This document shows, piece by piece, positions 1 through 8,184 of a DNA stretch of 64,000 nucleotides. Made by a program: the position numbers and the translations under genes. The stretch's first letter is position 1; each line of letters begins with the position of its first letter. The notes below the pieces were generated by a model that made no database searches, was not told the DNA's origin, and saw nothing but the letters and a program-made list of their open reading frames with translations. The stretch is from JAURVT01 sp049059935 (GTDB taxonomy: Bacteria; Actinomycetota; Actinomycetes; Propionibacteriales; Nocardioidaceae). The stretch lies in the NCBI RefSeq assembly GCF_049059935.1, contig NZ_JBMGQR010000002.1, positions 1 to 64,000 on the forward strand, read 5' to 3'.

Positions 1-38
1 GCCTGCTCGTGCGGCGGCGCGGGCGACTGCCGGGTGGG

Positions 39-82
39 GGCAGACGAAGATTCCCAGGTATACCTGGGAATCTTCGTCTGCC
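39..82. repeat. Perfect 44-bp palindrome
   Basis: This is a perfect palindrome with no spacer, with each arm 22 bp. Its centre TTCCCAGGTATACCTGGGAA is identical to the centre of the second palindrome at 110-133. It lies downstream of trpD, at the window edge. It could be an operator for a gene to the left, or a hairpin forming a bidirectional terminator, although no T-run follows it. Confidence 0.8.
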
Positions 83-109
83 ACGGAGAACTTCCCGGGT
101 GGTCGGACA

Positions 110-133
110 GTTTCCCAGGTATACCTGGGAAAC
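110..133. repeat. Perfect 24-bp palindrome sharing the core of 39-82
   Basis: This 24-bp perfect palindrome contains the same 20-nt core as the palindrome at 39-82. The two centres are 61 bp apart, close to six helical turns. It starts 15 bp past the trpD stop. Paired sites with one core favour protein binding over two terminators, but the sequence does not settle this. Confidence 0.75.
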
Positions 134-147
134 CGACAGCGCCGGGC

Positions 148-1191
148 TCAGCCCGCGGACAGCTCGGCGGTGACGGCGGCCCAGCGGTCGAGGACCCGAC
201 GGGCCGAGCCGGAGTCGATGGACTCCTGCGCGCGCTCCATGCCCGCGCGGAGGCGGGTGACGAGGTCGCCGGGCTCGGCGGCGTGGGCGGCGAGGCCGGC
301 GGCGGCGTTCATCAGGACGGCGTCGCGCACGGCGCCCGTCTCGCCGTCGACCAGGCGCCGGAAGACGTCCGCGTTGAACGCGGCGTCGCCCCCGGCGAGG
401 GCGTCGATCGGCGACGGCTCGACTCCGAGGTCGCGCGGGTCGAGGGTGGCGGTCTCGACCTCGCCGTCGCGCACCACCCACACCGAGGTGGTGGTGGTCA
501 CCGTGATCTCGTCGAGGCCGTCGTCGCCGCGGAACACCAAGGCGTCGACGCCGCGGCGTGCGAACACGCCGGCCATCACCGGGGCCATCGCGCGGTCGGC
601 CACGCCCACGGCGCAGGCAGCCGGACGGGCCGGGTTGGTGAGGGGGCCCAGGAAGTTGAAGGTCGTGGCGATCCCGAGCTCGCGGCGCGGGGCGCCGGCG
701 TAGCGCAGCGAGGAGTGGAAGACCGGTGCGAAGCAGAAGGTGATTCCCGCGCGTCGGACCACCTCGGCCACCTGGGCCGGCGGCAGGTCGAGCCGGATGC
801 CGAGCTGCTCCAGCACGTCGGCCGACCCGCTCGAGCTGGACGCGGCCCGGTTGCCGTGCTTCACGACGGGCACGCCCGCGCCCGCCATCACCACCGACGA
901 CATCGTGGAGATGTTGACGGTGCGCGCGAGGTCGCCGCCGGTGCCGACGATGTCGACCACGCGGCCCTCGACGTCCATCGGCGCGGCGTGGCGGTACATG
1001 GTCTCGACGAGGCCCTCGACCTCGGCCACCGTCTCGCCCTTGGCGCGCAGCGCGACGGCGAACCCGGCGATCTGGGCGGGCGTGGCGGCGCCGCTGAGGA
1101 TCTCCTCCATCGCCCACGCGGTCGCGTCGACGTCGAGGTCCCGGCCGGCCACCAGGGCCGTCAGGACGACCGGCCAGCTCTGGGTGGTCAC
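148..1191 (-). CDS. trpD: Anthranilate phosphoribosyltransferase
   Basis: The enzyme transfers phosphoribose from PRPP to anthranilate, the second committed step of tryptophan synthesis, in the cytosol. The 347-aa length fits the family. The PRPP-binding stretch GTGGDLARTVNIST and the anthranilate-site stretch KHGNRAASSSSGSADVLEQL are both present. The frame stays open upstream, but the protein begins at VTTQSWPVV: the GTG at 1191 overlaps the stop of the preceding gene (GTGA), so the two are translationally coupled. No other trp genes are nearby. This matches the isolated trpD beside ctaE in mycobacteria. Confidence 0.95.
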   Translation of the reverse strand: MTTQSWPVVLTALVAGRDLDVDATAWAMEEILSGAATPAQIAGFAVALRAKGETVAEVEGLVETMYRHAAPMDVEGRVVDIVGTGGDLARTVNISTMSSVVMAGAGVPVVKHGNRAASSSSGSADVLEQLGIRLDLPPAQVAEVVRRAGITFCFAPVFHSSLRYAGAPRRELGIATTFNFLGPLTNPARPAACAVGVADRAMAPVMAGVFARRGVDALVFRGDDGLDEITVTTTTSVWVVRDGEVETATLDPRDLGVEPSPIDALAGGDAAFNADVFRRLVDGETGAVRDAVLMNAAAGLAAHAAEPGDLVTRLRAGMERAQESIDSGSARRVLDRWAAVTAELSAG

Positions 1192-1607
1192 GCGACCCGG
1201 CTGCGGACCAGCCCGATCACGCACTCGGCGAGCGCGAACGCGTCCAGCGGGTGCGACACGACGCCGTCGGCGCGCGACCACGTGGCCAGCCACGCGTCCT
1301 GCGGCCGGGCGGTGAGCACGACGACCGGCGGGCAGCGGTAGATCTCGTCCTTGAGCTGACGGGCCACGCCCATGCCCCCGGCCGGGGTGGCCTCGCCGTC
1401 GAGGATGGCGAGGTCGACGCCGCCGGCGTCCATCGTCGCGATGACGACGGGCTCGGTGGCGCACTCGACGTACTCGAGCTCGGGGAGGTCGGGGTGGGGA
1501 CGTCGCCCGAGGGCCGTCCGCACCTGTGCGCGGGTGCTCGAGTCGTCGCTGTAGAGCAGCACCTTGAGGGGGCGCGCGGCGGCTGCGGGACGGTCGTGGT
1601 CGCTCAC
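1188..1607 (-). CDS. Receiver-domain-like protein (degenerate response regulator)
   Basis: This 139-aa protein consists only of a CheY-like receiver fold. The acidic pair (SDD near residue 20), a phospho-acceptor-like Asp (AILDGEA) and the Thr position (VVLTARP) are visible. The usual Lys-Pro near the end reads His-Pro (VSHPLD), so classical phosphorylation chemistry may be impaired. It has no output domain. It overlaps trpD by four bases and reads away from ctaE. A TACGAT box six bases before the GTG suggests a leaderless transcript. Its role is unknown; co-transcription with trpD is the only contextual clue. Confidence 0.7.
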   Translation of the reverse strand: MSDHDRPAAAARPLKVLLYSDDSSTRAQVRTALGRRPHPDLPELEYVECATEPVVIATMDAGGVDLAILDGEATPAGGMGVARQLKDEIYRCPPVVVLTARPQDAWLATWSRADGVVSHPLDAFALAECVIGLVRSRVA

Positions 1608-1613
1608 GCAGGC

Positions 1614-1681
1614 ATCGTAGCCAGGTTGTGACGTCCCGTCGGGGGGCGGGGATGCCCTTCGGACCTCCGTGCGTTCATAAT
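1614..1681. promoter_or_regulatory. Divergent leaderless promoters for the receiver gene and ctaE
   Basis: On the minus strand TACGAT (1619-1614) is followed by six bases and the GTG at 1607. On the plus strand CATAAT (1676-1681) is followed by six bases and the GTG at 1688. This is the spacing expected when the start codon is also the transcription start. Neither gene has a Shine-Dalgarno sequence. Confidence 0.6.
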
Positions 1682-1687
1682 GCTTGC

Positions 1688-2326
1688 GTGGCTACGACGT
1701 CTGCGATCCCCGCCTCCCGCCTCCACGGCCAGAGCAACCGACCCTCGATGGTCACGGTCGGCACGATCGTGTGGCTCGCCAGCGAGCTGATGTTCTTCGC
1801 CGCCCTGTTCGCGGCGTACTTCACCATCCGCGCGGTCAGCCCCGAGCTGTGGGCGATCGAGACCGAGAAGCTGAACGTCCCGTTCGCGACGGTCAACACC
1901 ACGATCCTGGTGCTCTCGTCGGTCACCTGCCAGTGGGGCGTGTTCGCGGCCGAGAAGGGCCGCGTCGGCCGCACCGGCAGCGTCTTCCAGGTCTCGCAGT
2001 GGGGCATGCGCGAGTGGTTCGCCCTCACCTACATCATGGGCGCCATCTTCATCGGCGGTCAGACCTTCGAGTACGCCGAGCTGGTGCACGAGAACGTCAC
2101 GATCGCCTCCTCGCCCTACGGCAGCGTGTTCTACCTGGCCACCGGGTTCCACGGCATCCACGTGGTCGGCGGTCTGATCGCCTTCCTGCTGGTCCTCGGC
2201 CGCACCTTCATGGCGCGCCGGTTCACGCACGAACAGGCCGTGTCGGCCATCGTCGTGTCCTACTACTGGCACTTCGTCGACGTCGTCTGGATCGGGCTCT
2301 TCGCCACCGTCTACCTGATCAAGTAA
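1688..2326 (+). CDS. ctaE: Cytochrome c oxidase subunit III
   Basis: This is an integral-membrane subunit of the aa3-type terminal oxidase, which accepts electrons through cytochrome bcc. The 212-aa protein has about five membrane helices, as is usual for the shorter actinobacterial form. The conserved helix around LASELMFFAALFAAYF and the C-terminal YYWHFVDVVWIGLF are typical. I chose the GTG at 1688 over the upstream in-frame ATG at 1628 because a -10 box sits six bases before it and the family begins near there. It lies upstream of qcrCAB, which favours bcc-aa3 supercomplex assembly. Confidence 0.93.
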   Translation: MATTSAIPASRLHGQSNRPSMVTVGTIVWLASELMFFAALFAAYFTIRAVSPELWAIETEKLNVPFATVNTTILVLSSVTCQWGVFAAEKGRVGRTGSVFQVSQWGMREWFALTYIMGAIFIGGQTFEYAELVHENVTIASSPYGSVFYLATGFHGIHVVGGLIAFLLVLGRTFMARRFTHEQAVSAIVVSYYWHFVDVVWIGLFATVYLIK

Positions 2327-2444
2327 CGCCTGTCGGCGGGCCCGGAAACTTAGCCTGACCTGATCGGACAACTGAACATCCTGCGGGGTTCAATGAACTC
2401 AGCAGCAACACGTGAATCCCCCTGAGATGGAAGAGGTCCCAGTC

Positions 2445-3281
2445 GTGCGGTTCCTGTCCACGCGTCGCCGGCATCCGATGGCCGGCCTCGTCGTGCTGCT
2501 CCTCGGTCTGATCGCGGCAGGCGGCCTCTACTCGGCCGTCGCCCCCGACTCAGCGAGGGCCGAGACCACCGACGCCCGCAAGGTGGAGGCAGGACGCCAG
2601 CTGTTCCTCGTCGGGTGCGCCACCTGCCACGGCAAGAACGCCGAGGGCATCCCCACCAAGAGTGGCGGCAACTACGGCCCCGCCCTCGTGGGCGTGGGCG
2701 CCGCCGCCGTCGACTTCCAGGTCGGCACCGGCCGCATGCCGCTGGCCAACGCCTCGCAGCAGGCCCCCCGCAAGAAGCCTCAGTACACCCCCGAGGAGGT
2801 CTCGCAGCTGGCCGCGTACGTCGCGACGCTCGCGCCCGGACCGGCCATCCCCGAGGAGGAGTACACCAACGCCCAGGGCGCCTCCGACGAGGAGATCACC
2901 AAGGGTGGCGAGTTCTTCCGCACCAACTGCACCGCGTGCCACAACTCGGTCGGCGCCGGCGGCGCCCTGCCCGGCGGCCGGTACGCCCCCAAGCTCACCG
3001 GCGTGAGCGGCAAGCACATCTACGAGGCCATGGTCACCGGCCCGCAGCAGATGCCCGTCTTCAACGACGCGGTCATCACCCCCGAGGACAAGCGCGCCGT
3101 CATCGCCTACATCAAGACCGTCCAGGAGGAGCCGACCTACGGCGGCCTCGGTGGCGGTGGCCTCGGCCCCGTCGTCGACGGCATGTTCACCTGGATCATC
3201 GGCATCGGCGGCCTGGTCGTCATCGCCACCTGGATCGCCGCCCACGGCGCCCGGGTCAAGCGGAGGGAGTCGCGCTCGTGA
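2445..3281 (+). CDS. qcrC: Cytochrome bc1 complex diheme cytochrome c subunit
   Basis: The 278-aa subunit carries electrons from the Rieske protein to CtaC. Two covalent heme sites are seen: CATCH at residues 58-62 and CTACH at 162-166. An N-terminal hydrophobic segment (about 13-33) and a C-terminal helix anchor it, with the heme domains outside. The GTG at 2445 is preceded by GGAAGAGG at a spacing of eight; the in-frame GTG at 2412 and ATG at 2427 lack such a site. The stop overlaps the qcrA start (GTGA). No soluble cytochrome c gene is near, as expected for this supercomplex type. Confidence 0.93.
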   Translation: MRFLSTRRRHPMAGLVVLLLGLIAAGGLYSAVAPDSARAETTDARKVEAGRQLFLVGCATCHGKNAEGIPTKSGGNYGPALVGVGAAAVDFQVGTGRMPLANASQQAPRKKPQYTPEEVSQLAAYVATLAPGPAIPEEEYTNAQGASDEEITKGGEFFRTNCTACHNSVGAGGALPGGRYAPKLTGVSGKHIYEAMVTGPQQMPVFNDAVITPEDKRAVIAYIKTVQEEPTYGGLGGGGLGPVVDGMFTWIIGIGGLVVIATWIAAHGARVKRRESRS

Positions 3282-4375
3282 GCACCGACAAGCCCGGCGA
3301 CGCCCTGCAGCGCGCCGACGACGCCGACCCGCACGGCGAGGTCGAGACCAAGCCCGGCAGCTTCGCCGAGAAGGCCGACCCGATCGACAACCCGGGTCTG
3401 CCCGAGCACCTCCCCCGCCCCACCGACGTCTACCCCGAGGCCGAGCGCCGCGCGGAGCGTCAGGTCGCCGGGATGTTCGCGCTGGCCACCGTCCTGACGC
3501 TCGCGTTCTGCGTCTTCTACTTCGTGGTCCCGATCGACTCCACGTTCCTCGGCTGGTCGGGCCTGAACTTCGCCCTCGGCGGCACCCTCGGCGCGGCCCT
3601 GCTGCTCATCGGCCTCGGCGCCGTCCAGTGGGCCAAGAAGCTGATGGCCGACGAGGAGATGGTGGAGATGCGCCACCCGGCGGTCTCCAACGACGAGGAC
3701 CGCACCGAGATGCTCGCCAAGTTCAACCAGGGCGTCAACGAGTCCGGCATCCGCCGTCGTCCCCTCATCCGCAACACCCTGCTGGGCTCGCTCGGCGTGC
3801 TCGGCCTCCCCGCGATCGTCCTGCTCCGCGACCTGGGCCCGCTGCCCGGCAGCAAGCAGTTCGAGACCGTCTGGGCCAAGGGCATGCGCGTCGTCAACGA
3901 CGTCGCCGGCACCCCGCTGCGTCCGGGCGACATCGAGGTGGGCCAGCTCGTCAACGCCCAGCCCTTCGCCTTCTTCGAGACCGACGAGTCGGGCGAGAAG
4001 ATCATCCACGGAGCCGAGCTGCTCCAGGAGAAGTCCAAGGCGTCGGTGATCGTCGTCCGGATGCGTCCGGAGGACATCACCCCCGCCCCCGGACAAGAGA
4101 ACTGGGGCGTGGAGGGCATCCTCTGCTTCTCCAAGATCTGCACCCACGTCGGCTGCCCGATCAGCCTGTGGGAGCAGCAGACGCACCACCTTCTCTGCCC
4201 GTGCCACCAGAGCACCTACGACCTCTCCGACGGAGGCAAGGTGATCTTCGGACCCGCGCACCGGCCGCTCCCCCAGCTGCCGCTCGCGGTGGACGACGAG
4301 GGGTACCTGGTCGCCCGTAGCGACTTCACGGTTCCCGTCGGACCCAGCTTCCCCGAAGTGGAGCAAGACAAGTGA
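3278..4375 (+). CDS. qcrA: Rieske iron-sulfur subunit of the cytochrome bc1 complex
   Basis: The 365-aa protein carries the 2Fe-2S cluster that takes electrons from menaquinol. CTHVGC (288-293) and CPCH (307-310) supply the Cys/His ligands and the disulfide pair. Three hydrophobic segments precede the cluster domain, the longer actinobacterial architecture. The first 60 residues are acidic and polar. The GTG at 3278 overlaps the qcrC stop by four bases and follows a GGAGG site. The stop in turn overlaps the qcrB start. Confidence 0.95.
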   Translation: MSTDKPGDALQRADDADPHGEVETKPGSFAEKADPIDNPGLPEHLPRPTDVYPEAERRAERQVAGMFALATVLTLAFCVFYFVVPIDSTFLGWSGLNFALGGTLGAALLLIGLGAVQWAKKLMADEEMVEMRHPAVSNDEDRTEMLAKFNQGVNESGIRRRPLIRNTLLGSLGVLGLPAIVLLRDLGPLPGSKQFETVWAKGMRVVNDVAGTPLRPGDIEVGQLVNAQPFAFFETDESGEKIIHGAELLQEKSKASVIVVRMRPEDITPAPGQENWGVEGILCFSKICTHVGCPISLWEQQTHHLLCPCHQSTYDLSDGGKVIFGPAHRPLPQLPLAVDDEGYLVARSDFTVPVGPSFPEVEQDK

Positions 4376-6084
4376 CCCAGATCACGACCGAGACCCCCCT
4401 CGAGGAGTCGGCCTTCGGCAAGAAGGCGGCCGGCCCCGTCGGCTGGCTCGACTCCCGCCTCGGCCTGGCCAAGGCCGGCAAGGGTCTCGTCCGGAAGGTG
4501 TTCCCCGACCACTGGTCGTTCTTCCTCGGCGAGATCGCCCTCTACAGCTTCATCATTCTGCTGCTGACCGGCGTCTTCCTGACGTTCTGGTACGTGCCCA
4601 GCATGGAGGAGGTGACGTACAACGGCTCCTACGTGCCGCTGCGCGGCCTCGAGATGTCCAAGGCCTACGCCTCGACGCTCGACATCTCCTTCGACATCCG
4701 TGGCGGCCTGCTCATGCGGCAGATCCACCACTGGGCGGCGATGCTCTTCATCGCGTCGATGATCGCCCACATGCTGCGCGTGTTCTTCACCGGCGCGTAC
4801 CGCAAGCCGCGTGAGGTCAACTGGCTGATCGGTGTCGGCCTGTTCAGCCTGGCGCTCATCGAGGGCTTCGCCGGCTACTCGCTCCCCGACGACCTGCTGT
4901 CGGGCACCGGCCTGCGGTTCGTCGACGGACTGATCCGCTCGATCCCGATCATCGGCTCCTACGCCGAGTTCTTCGTCTTCGGCGGGGAGTACCCGGGCGA
5001 GCTCATCATCCCGCGCCTGTACATGGCGCACATCCTGCTCGTCCCGGCGATCCTGCTCGGCCTGATCACCGCCCACCTGCTGCTGCTCGTGTACCACAAG
5101 CACACCCAGTGGCCCGGTGCGGGACGCACCGAGAACAACGTCGTCGGCTACCCGGTCCTGCCGGTCTACGCCGCCAAGGCCGGTGGCTTCTTCTTCGTCG
5201 TCTTCGGCTTCATCACGCTGGTCTCGGCGACGCTGCAGCTGAACCCGGTGTGGAGCTACGGCCCCTACAACCCCTCCGAGGTCACCGCGGGCTCGCAGCC
5301 CGACTGGTACATGGGCTGGGTCGAGGGCGCGGTGCGCATCATGCCGAACTGGGAGACCACGATCTTCAGCTGGACGTTCAGCTGGAACGTCTTCATCCCC
5401 GCGGTCGTGCTGCTGACGGCCCTGTTCGGTCTGCTGGCCGCCTACCCGTTCGTCGAGCGCTGGGTGACCAAGGACGACCGCGAGCACCACCTGCTCGAGC
5501 GTCCCCGCAACGCCCCGGTCCGCACCGGCCTCGGTGTGGCCGGCATGACCGCCTACGGCGTCCTGTGGATCGCCGGCGGCAACGACGTCATCGCCACCCA
5601 GTTCCACATGGACATCTACACGATCACGTGGCTGTGCCGCATCGGGTTCTTCGTGGCCCCGGTCGTCGCCTTCGTGGTCACCAAGCGGATCTGCATCTCG
5701 CTGCAGCGCAAGGACACCGAGACCGTCCTGCACGGCTACGAGACCGGCATCCTCGAGCGCTCGCCCGACGGCGGGTACTCCGAGCGTCACGCCCCGCTGC
5801 CGGCCAACCAGGCGTACGCGCTCACCGCGCGCGACCGTCCGGAGGTCGTCGAGGCCCCCGAGGACACCGACGAGCACGGCGTCCGCTCCCCCGGTGGCCT
5901 CAAGGCCAGGCTCCACGCCCGCGCCTCGCGGTTCTACCACGAGGACATCGCCGACAAGGCGACCCGCGAGGAGGTCGAGGAGGCGCACCACCACCACGCC
6001 GACCACGACGGGCACGCACTCGAGCCCGGCGCGCGCGACGAGTTCCAGGGCATCAGCGAGACGGGCGTCCCCCGCCAGCACTGA
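4372..6084 (+). CDS. qcrB: Cytochrome b subunit of the bc1 complex
   Basis: The 570-aa multi-pass protein holds two b hemes and the menaquinol-oxidation and quinone-reduction sites. Hydrophobic segments begin near residue 55. The helix with QIHHWAAMLF and later H-containing helices provide heme ligands, and NPSEVTAGSQPDWYMGW matches the conserved quinol-site region. The GTG start overlaps the qcrA stop. The cytoplasmic tail of about 130 residues is unusual for its His-rich run EEAHHHHADHDGH near residues 537-549, which could bind metal. A hairpin terminator lies 20 bases past the stop. Confidence 0.96.
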   Translation: MTQITTETPLEESAFGKKAAGPVGWLDSRLGLAKAGKGLVRKVFPDHWSFFLGEIALYSFIILLLTGVFLTFWYVPSMEEVTYNGSYVPLRGLEMSKAYASTLDISFDIRGGLLMRQIHHWAAMLFIASMIAHMLRVFFTGAYRKPREVNWLIGVGLFSLALIEGFAGYSLPDDLLSGTGLRFVDGLIRSIPIIGSYAEFFVFGGEYPGELIIPRLYMAHILLVPAILLGLITAHLLLLVYHKHTQWPGAGRTENNVVGYPVLPVYAAKAGGFFFVVFGFITLVSATLQLNPVWSYGPYNPSEVTAGSQPDWYMGWVEGAVRIMPNWETTIFSWTFSWNVFIPAVVLLTALFGLLAAYPFVERWVTKDDREHHLLERPRNAPVRTGLGVAGMTAYGVLWIAGGNDVIATQFHMDIYTITWLCRIGFFVAPVVAFVVTKRICISLQRKDTETVLHGYETGILERSPDGGYSERHAPLPANQAYALTARDRPEVVEAPEDTDEHGVRSPGGLKARLHARASRFYHEDIADKATREEVEEAHHHHADHDGHALEPGARDEFQGISETGVPRQH

Positions 6085-6103
6085 TCCCGCCCGCACCACG
6101 TCC

Positions 6104-6137
6104 GAGGCCCCCGTCACCACCTGGTGACGGGGGCCTC
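6104..6137 (+). terminator. Terminator after qcrB
   Basis: A perfect 15-bp stem (GAGGCCCCCGTCACC pairing with its complement) closes a 4-nt loop, 20 bases after the qcrB stop. TCGTCGTCTCC follows, with only a weak T content. It probably ends the ctaE-qcrCAB transcript. Confidence 0.8.
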
Positions 6138-6176
6138 GTCGTCTCCCCTCCCCCACCGGGCCATGGGGTTCCGGCC

Positions 6177-6229
6177 GGCGGTGGGTACGGCCCCACATCC
6201 GGCCCGATCCTGGGGCCATACCCACCGCC
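6177..6229. repeat. 53-bp intergenic inverted repeat, copy 1
   Basis: The arms GGCGGTGGGTACGGCCCCA and TGGGGCCATACCCACCGCC flank a 15-nt centre. The same 53-bp element occurs at 24526-24578 and 24720-24772. It lies in the convergent gap between qcrB and the L,D-transpeptidase gene. The remainder of 6085-6452 holds no gene. Confidence 0.85.
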
Positions 6230-6320
6230 AGGGCGGTAGCAACCACCCACGGACGCCACATGGCGCCACGCGGCGGCCGGAGCGGGCCGACAGCCCACGA
6301 GCCGTACCCACGACCTCCAG

Positions 6321-6369
6321 GTGCCCCACCCACCACCTCGGGCCCGTAGGTGGTGGGTCAGCCACCGCC
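6321..6369. repeat. 49-bp intergenic element, copy 1
   Basis: This segment matches 24661-24709 at 44 of 49 positions, including an identical 20-nt end GTGGTGGGTCAGCCACCGCC. It contains a dyad CCCACCACCT/AGGTGGTGGG (6329-6338 with 6348-6357). It lies 91 bp from a 53-bp repeat. At the second locus the same two elements are 82 bp apart. Confidence 0.75.
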
Positions 6370-6386
6370 GGGCCGTACCAACGACA

Positions 6387-6418
6387 GCGGCCCCACGAGG
6401 AACCTCTCGTGGGGCCGC
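6387..6418 (-). terminator. Terminator of the L,D-transpeptidase gene
   Basis: A perfect 13-bp stem, GCGGCCCCACGAG with CTCGTGGGGCCGC, closes a 6-nt loop. It lies 35 bases downstream of the transpeptidase stop in the reading direction of that gene. No T-run follows. Confidence 0.7.
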
Positions 6419-6452
6419 AGGAGGCCGTGTGAGCGCCGGGGAGGCGCGGGGC

Positions 6453-7697
6453 TCAGCTCAGGGCCGAGCCCTTCTTGAACGCCTCGTAGGACTCGTTCCA
6501 GTCCGTCCAGCCGTTGTCGTCCTCGAGGGAGCGGGGGCTGTCGATGAACTTGACGACGTCGCCGCGGTGGGAGATGCCGTAGAGCCACGCCGCGTTGGAG
6601 GTACTCAGCCCGACGCAGCCGTGGCTGACGTTCGCCGAGCCCTGGGAGCCGGCCGACCAGGGTGCCGCGTGGATGAACTCACCGGTGTTGGTGACGCGCA
6701 TGGCGTAGCGGACGTCGGGGATGTCGTAGTACTCCGGCGAGTCCTCCGAGACGCCCGTGGTGGCGGCGTCCATCCGCTTGACGGCGAACTTCTCCATGAT
6801 GATCTTGGTGCCCTCGCGGGTCTCCAGGCCGTCCTTGCCGGTGGTGACGGGCAGCTTGCGCGCCACCTTCCCGTCGACGCGGACCGTCATGGTGTGCCCG
6901 CCGACGTCGACGGTGCTGACGACCTTCTTGCCCACGGTGAAGGCGGTGTAGCGGTTCTCCTGGCCGTAGACCCCGTCGCCGGCGTTGACGCCGTTGAGGC
7001 GGGCGCGCACCTTGACCTGGGTGCCGGCGGGCCAGTACTCGCGGGGACGGTAGCGGACCTCGGTGTCGCTCACCCAGCTCCAGGTGCCCTCCACCTGCGG
7101 GGTCGACTGAACCTCGAGGCGCTTCTCGAACTCGGCCTTGTTCTTCACCGGCACGTCGAAGCGGATGACGATGGGCATGCCCACGCCGACCGTCTCGCCG
7201 CGCAGCGGCTGCAGGCTCGGGAACGTCTGCTGGTCGAGCGAGAGGTCCTCGGTGGTGAAGGTGCGCGTGACGTCGGTGGCCTTGCCGTCGGCGTTCATGG
7301 CGACGGCCTTGACGGTGTACGTCGAGCCGGGGTCGAGCATGTCGCGCGCGGTCCAGGTGGTCCCGGCCTGGTCGACCGAGCCGACCACCGTGGACTTCTC
7401 GGTGGGGGCGTCGCCGCGGTAGACGGTGACCTCACCGAGCCTGCCGCCCTGGGCCGTCGCCGTCACGAGGGTGTCGACACCCTGGTCCTTCGTCCCGTCG
7501 GGGACGTTGACGTCGACCGTGGCCGGGGCGGCCTGCTTCTTCGACGAGGCCGGTGAGGCGTCGTTGCCCGCGGCGGTGCCGTCGTCGGAGGACGACGACC
7601 CGGTGCACCCGACGAGGGCCACCAGCGCGGTGGCGACGGCGGCCGCCGCCAGGCCGTGACGGACGGACGTGGCGGGCACGCTGCGACGCGGGCTCAT
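6453..7697 (-). CDS. L,D-transpeptidase lipoprotein (YkuD, LdtMt2/LppS-like)
   Basis: The 414-aa exported enzyme forms 3-3 cross-links in peptidoglycan. The signal peptide ends in the lipobox LVGC (about residue 30), so it is probably a lipoprotein. A Ser/Asp-rich linker is followed by two Ig-like domains (about 60-260). The C-terminal YkuD domain has the catalytic motif SHGCVGLS and the upstream conserved His in FIHAAPW. GGAG stands four bases before the ATG. It is a single gene with its own terminator. The domain order follows mycobacterial Ldt proteins. The exact paralogue cannot be assigned. Confidence 0.92.
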   Translation of the reverse strand: MSPRRSVPATSVRHGLAAAAVATALVALVGCTGSSSSDDGTAAGNDASPASSKKQAAPATVDVNVPDGTKDQGVDTLVTATAQGGRLGEVTVYRGDAPTEKSTVVGSVDQAGTTWTARDMLDPGSTYTVKAVAMNADGKATDVTRTFTTEDLSLDQQTFPSLQPLRGETVGVGMPIVIRFDVPVKNKAEFEKRLEVQSTPQVEGTWSWVSDTEVRYRPREYWPAGTQVKVRARLNGVNAGDGVYGQENRYTAFTVGKKVVSTVDVGGHTMTVRVDGKVARKLPVTTGKDGLETREGTKIIMEKFAVKRMDAATTGVSEDSPEYYDIPDVRYAMRVTNTGEFIHAAPWSAGSQGSANVSHGCVGLSTSNAAWLYGISHRGDVVKFIDSPRSLEDDNGWTDWNESYEAFKKGSALS

Positions 7698-7788
7698 GGC
7701 GCTCCAAGGGGAGATTCTGGACAGACTGATCCAGCGTAACCGCCAGTGCCGTCAGTTCCGAATCACGTGCGCGCGCCGCGCCGCGTCG

Positions 7789-8184
7789 TCAGTGTGCGTG
7801 GACGCCGCGGTAGTACTCGTAGACCCAGCCGATGACGGTCATCGCGCCGATGCCGACACCGATGATGAACATCCACCAGCCGATGACCAGGCCGAGGACG
7901 ACCACCAGGAACGCCAGTGCGGCGAACAGCGGCCACCACGAGTACGGGGGGAAGAAGCCGAGCTCGCCGGCGCCCTCCACGATCTCGCCCTCGTGACGGT
8001 CCTCGGGACGGTCGGGGATCTGCTTGGCGACCACGCCCAGGTAGAACGCCAGCAGACCGGCGAGCAGGGTGGTCATGACGAGCGCGCTGGTGCCCGTGGG
8101 GTCACCGCTCATCAGCCAGTAGACCGGCGAGACGGCGGCGAAGAAGATGCCGCAGATGCCGATGGTCCAGGCTTCGATCTTCAC
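7789..8184 (-). CDS. ctaF: Cytochrome c oxidase subunit IV, actinobacterial type
   Basis: This is a 131-aa accessory membrane subunit of the aa3 oxidase, with helices near residues 7-24, 35-52 and 84-118 (the last a hydrophobic stretch likely to form two helices). The C-terminal VIGWVYEYYRG is typical of the family. The GTG at 8184 overlaps the ctaD stop (GTGA). AAGGAGG, a full Shine-Dalgarno site, lies upstream inside ctaD. It is the last gene of the leftward ctaC-ctaD-ctaF operon. Confidence 0.93.
   Translation of the reverse strand: MKIEAWTIGICGIFFAAVSPVYWLMSGDPTGTSALVMTTLLAGLLAFYLGVVAKQIPDRPEDRHEGEIVEGAGELGFFPPYSWWPLFAALAFLVVVLGLVIGWWMFIIGVGIGAMTVIGWVYEYYRGVHAH

Noticed and set aside
34..1341. 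Long plus-strand frame opposite trpD
   Set aside because: The protein is low-complexity and the strand is clearly occupied by trpD with intact motifs.
4216..6336. 706-codon open frame antisense to qcrB
   Set aside because: It has only shadow composition, with no start signal or family pattern, and it runs through the terminator region.
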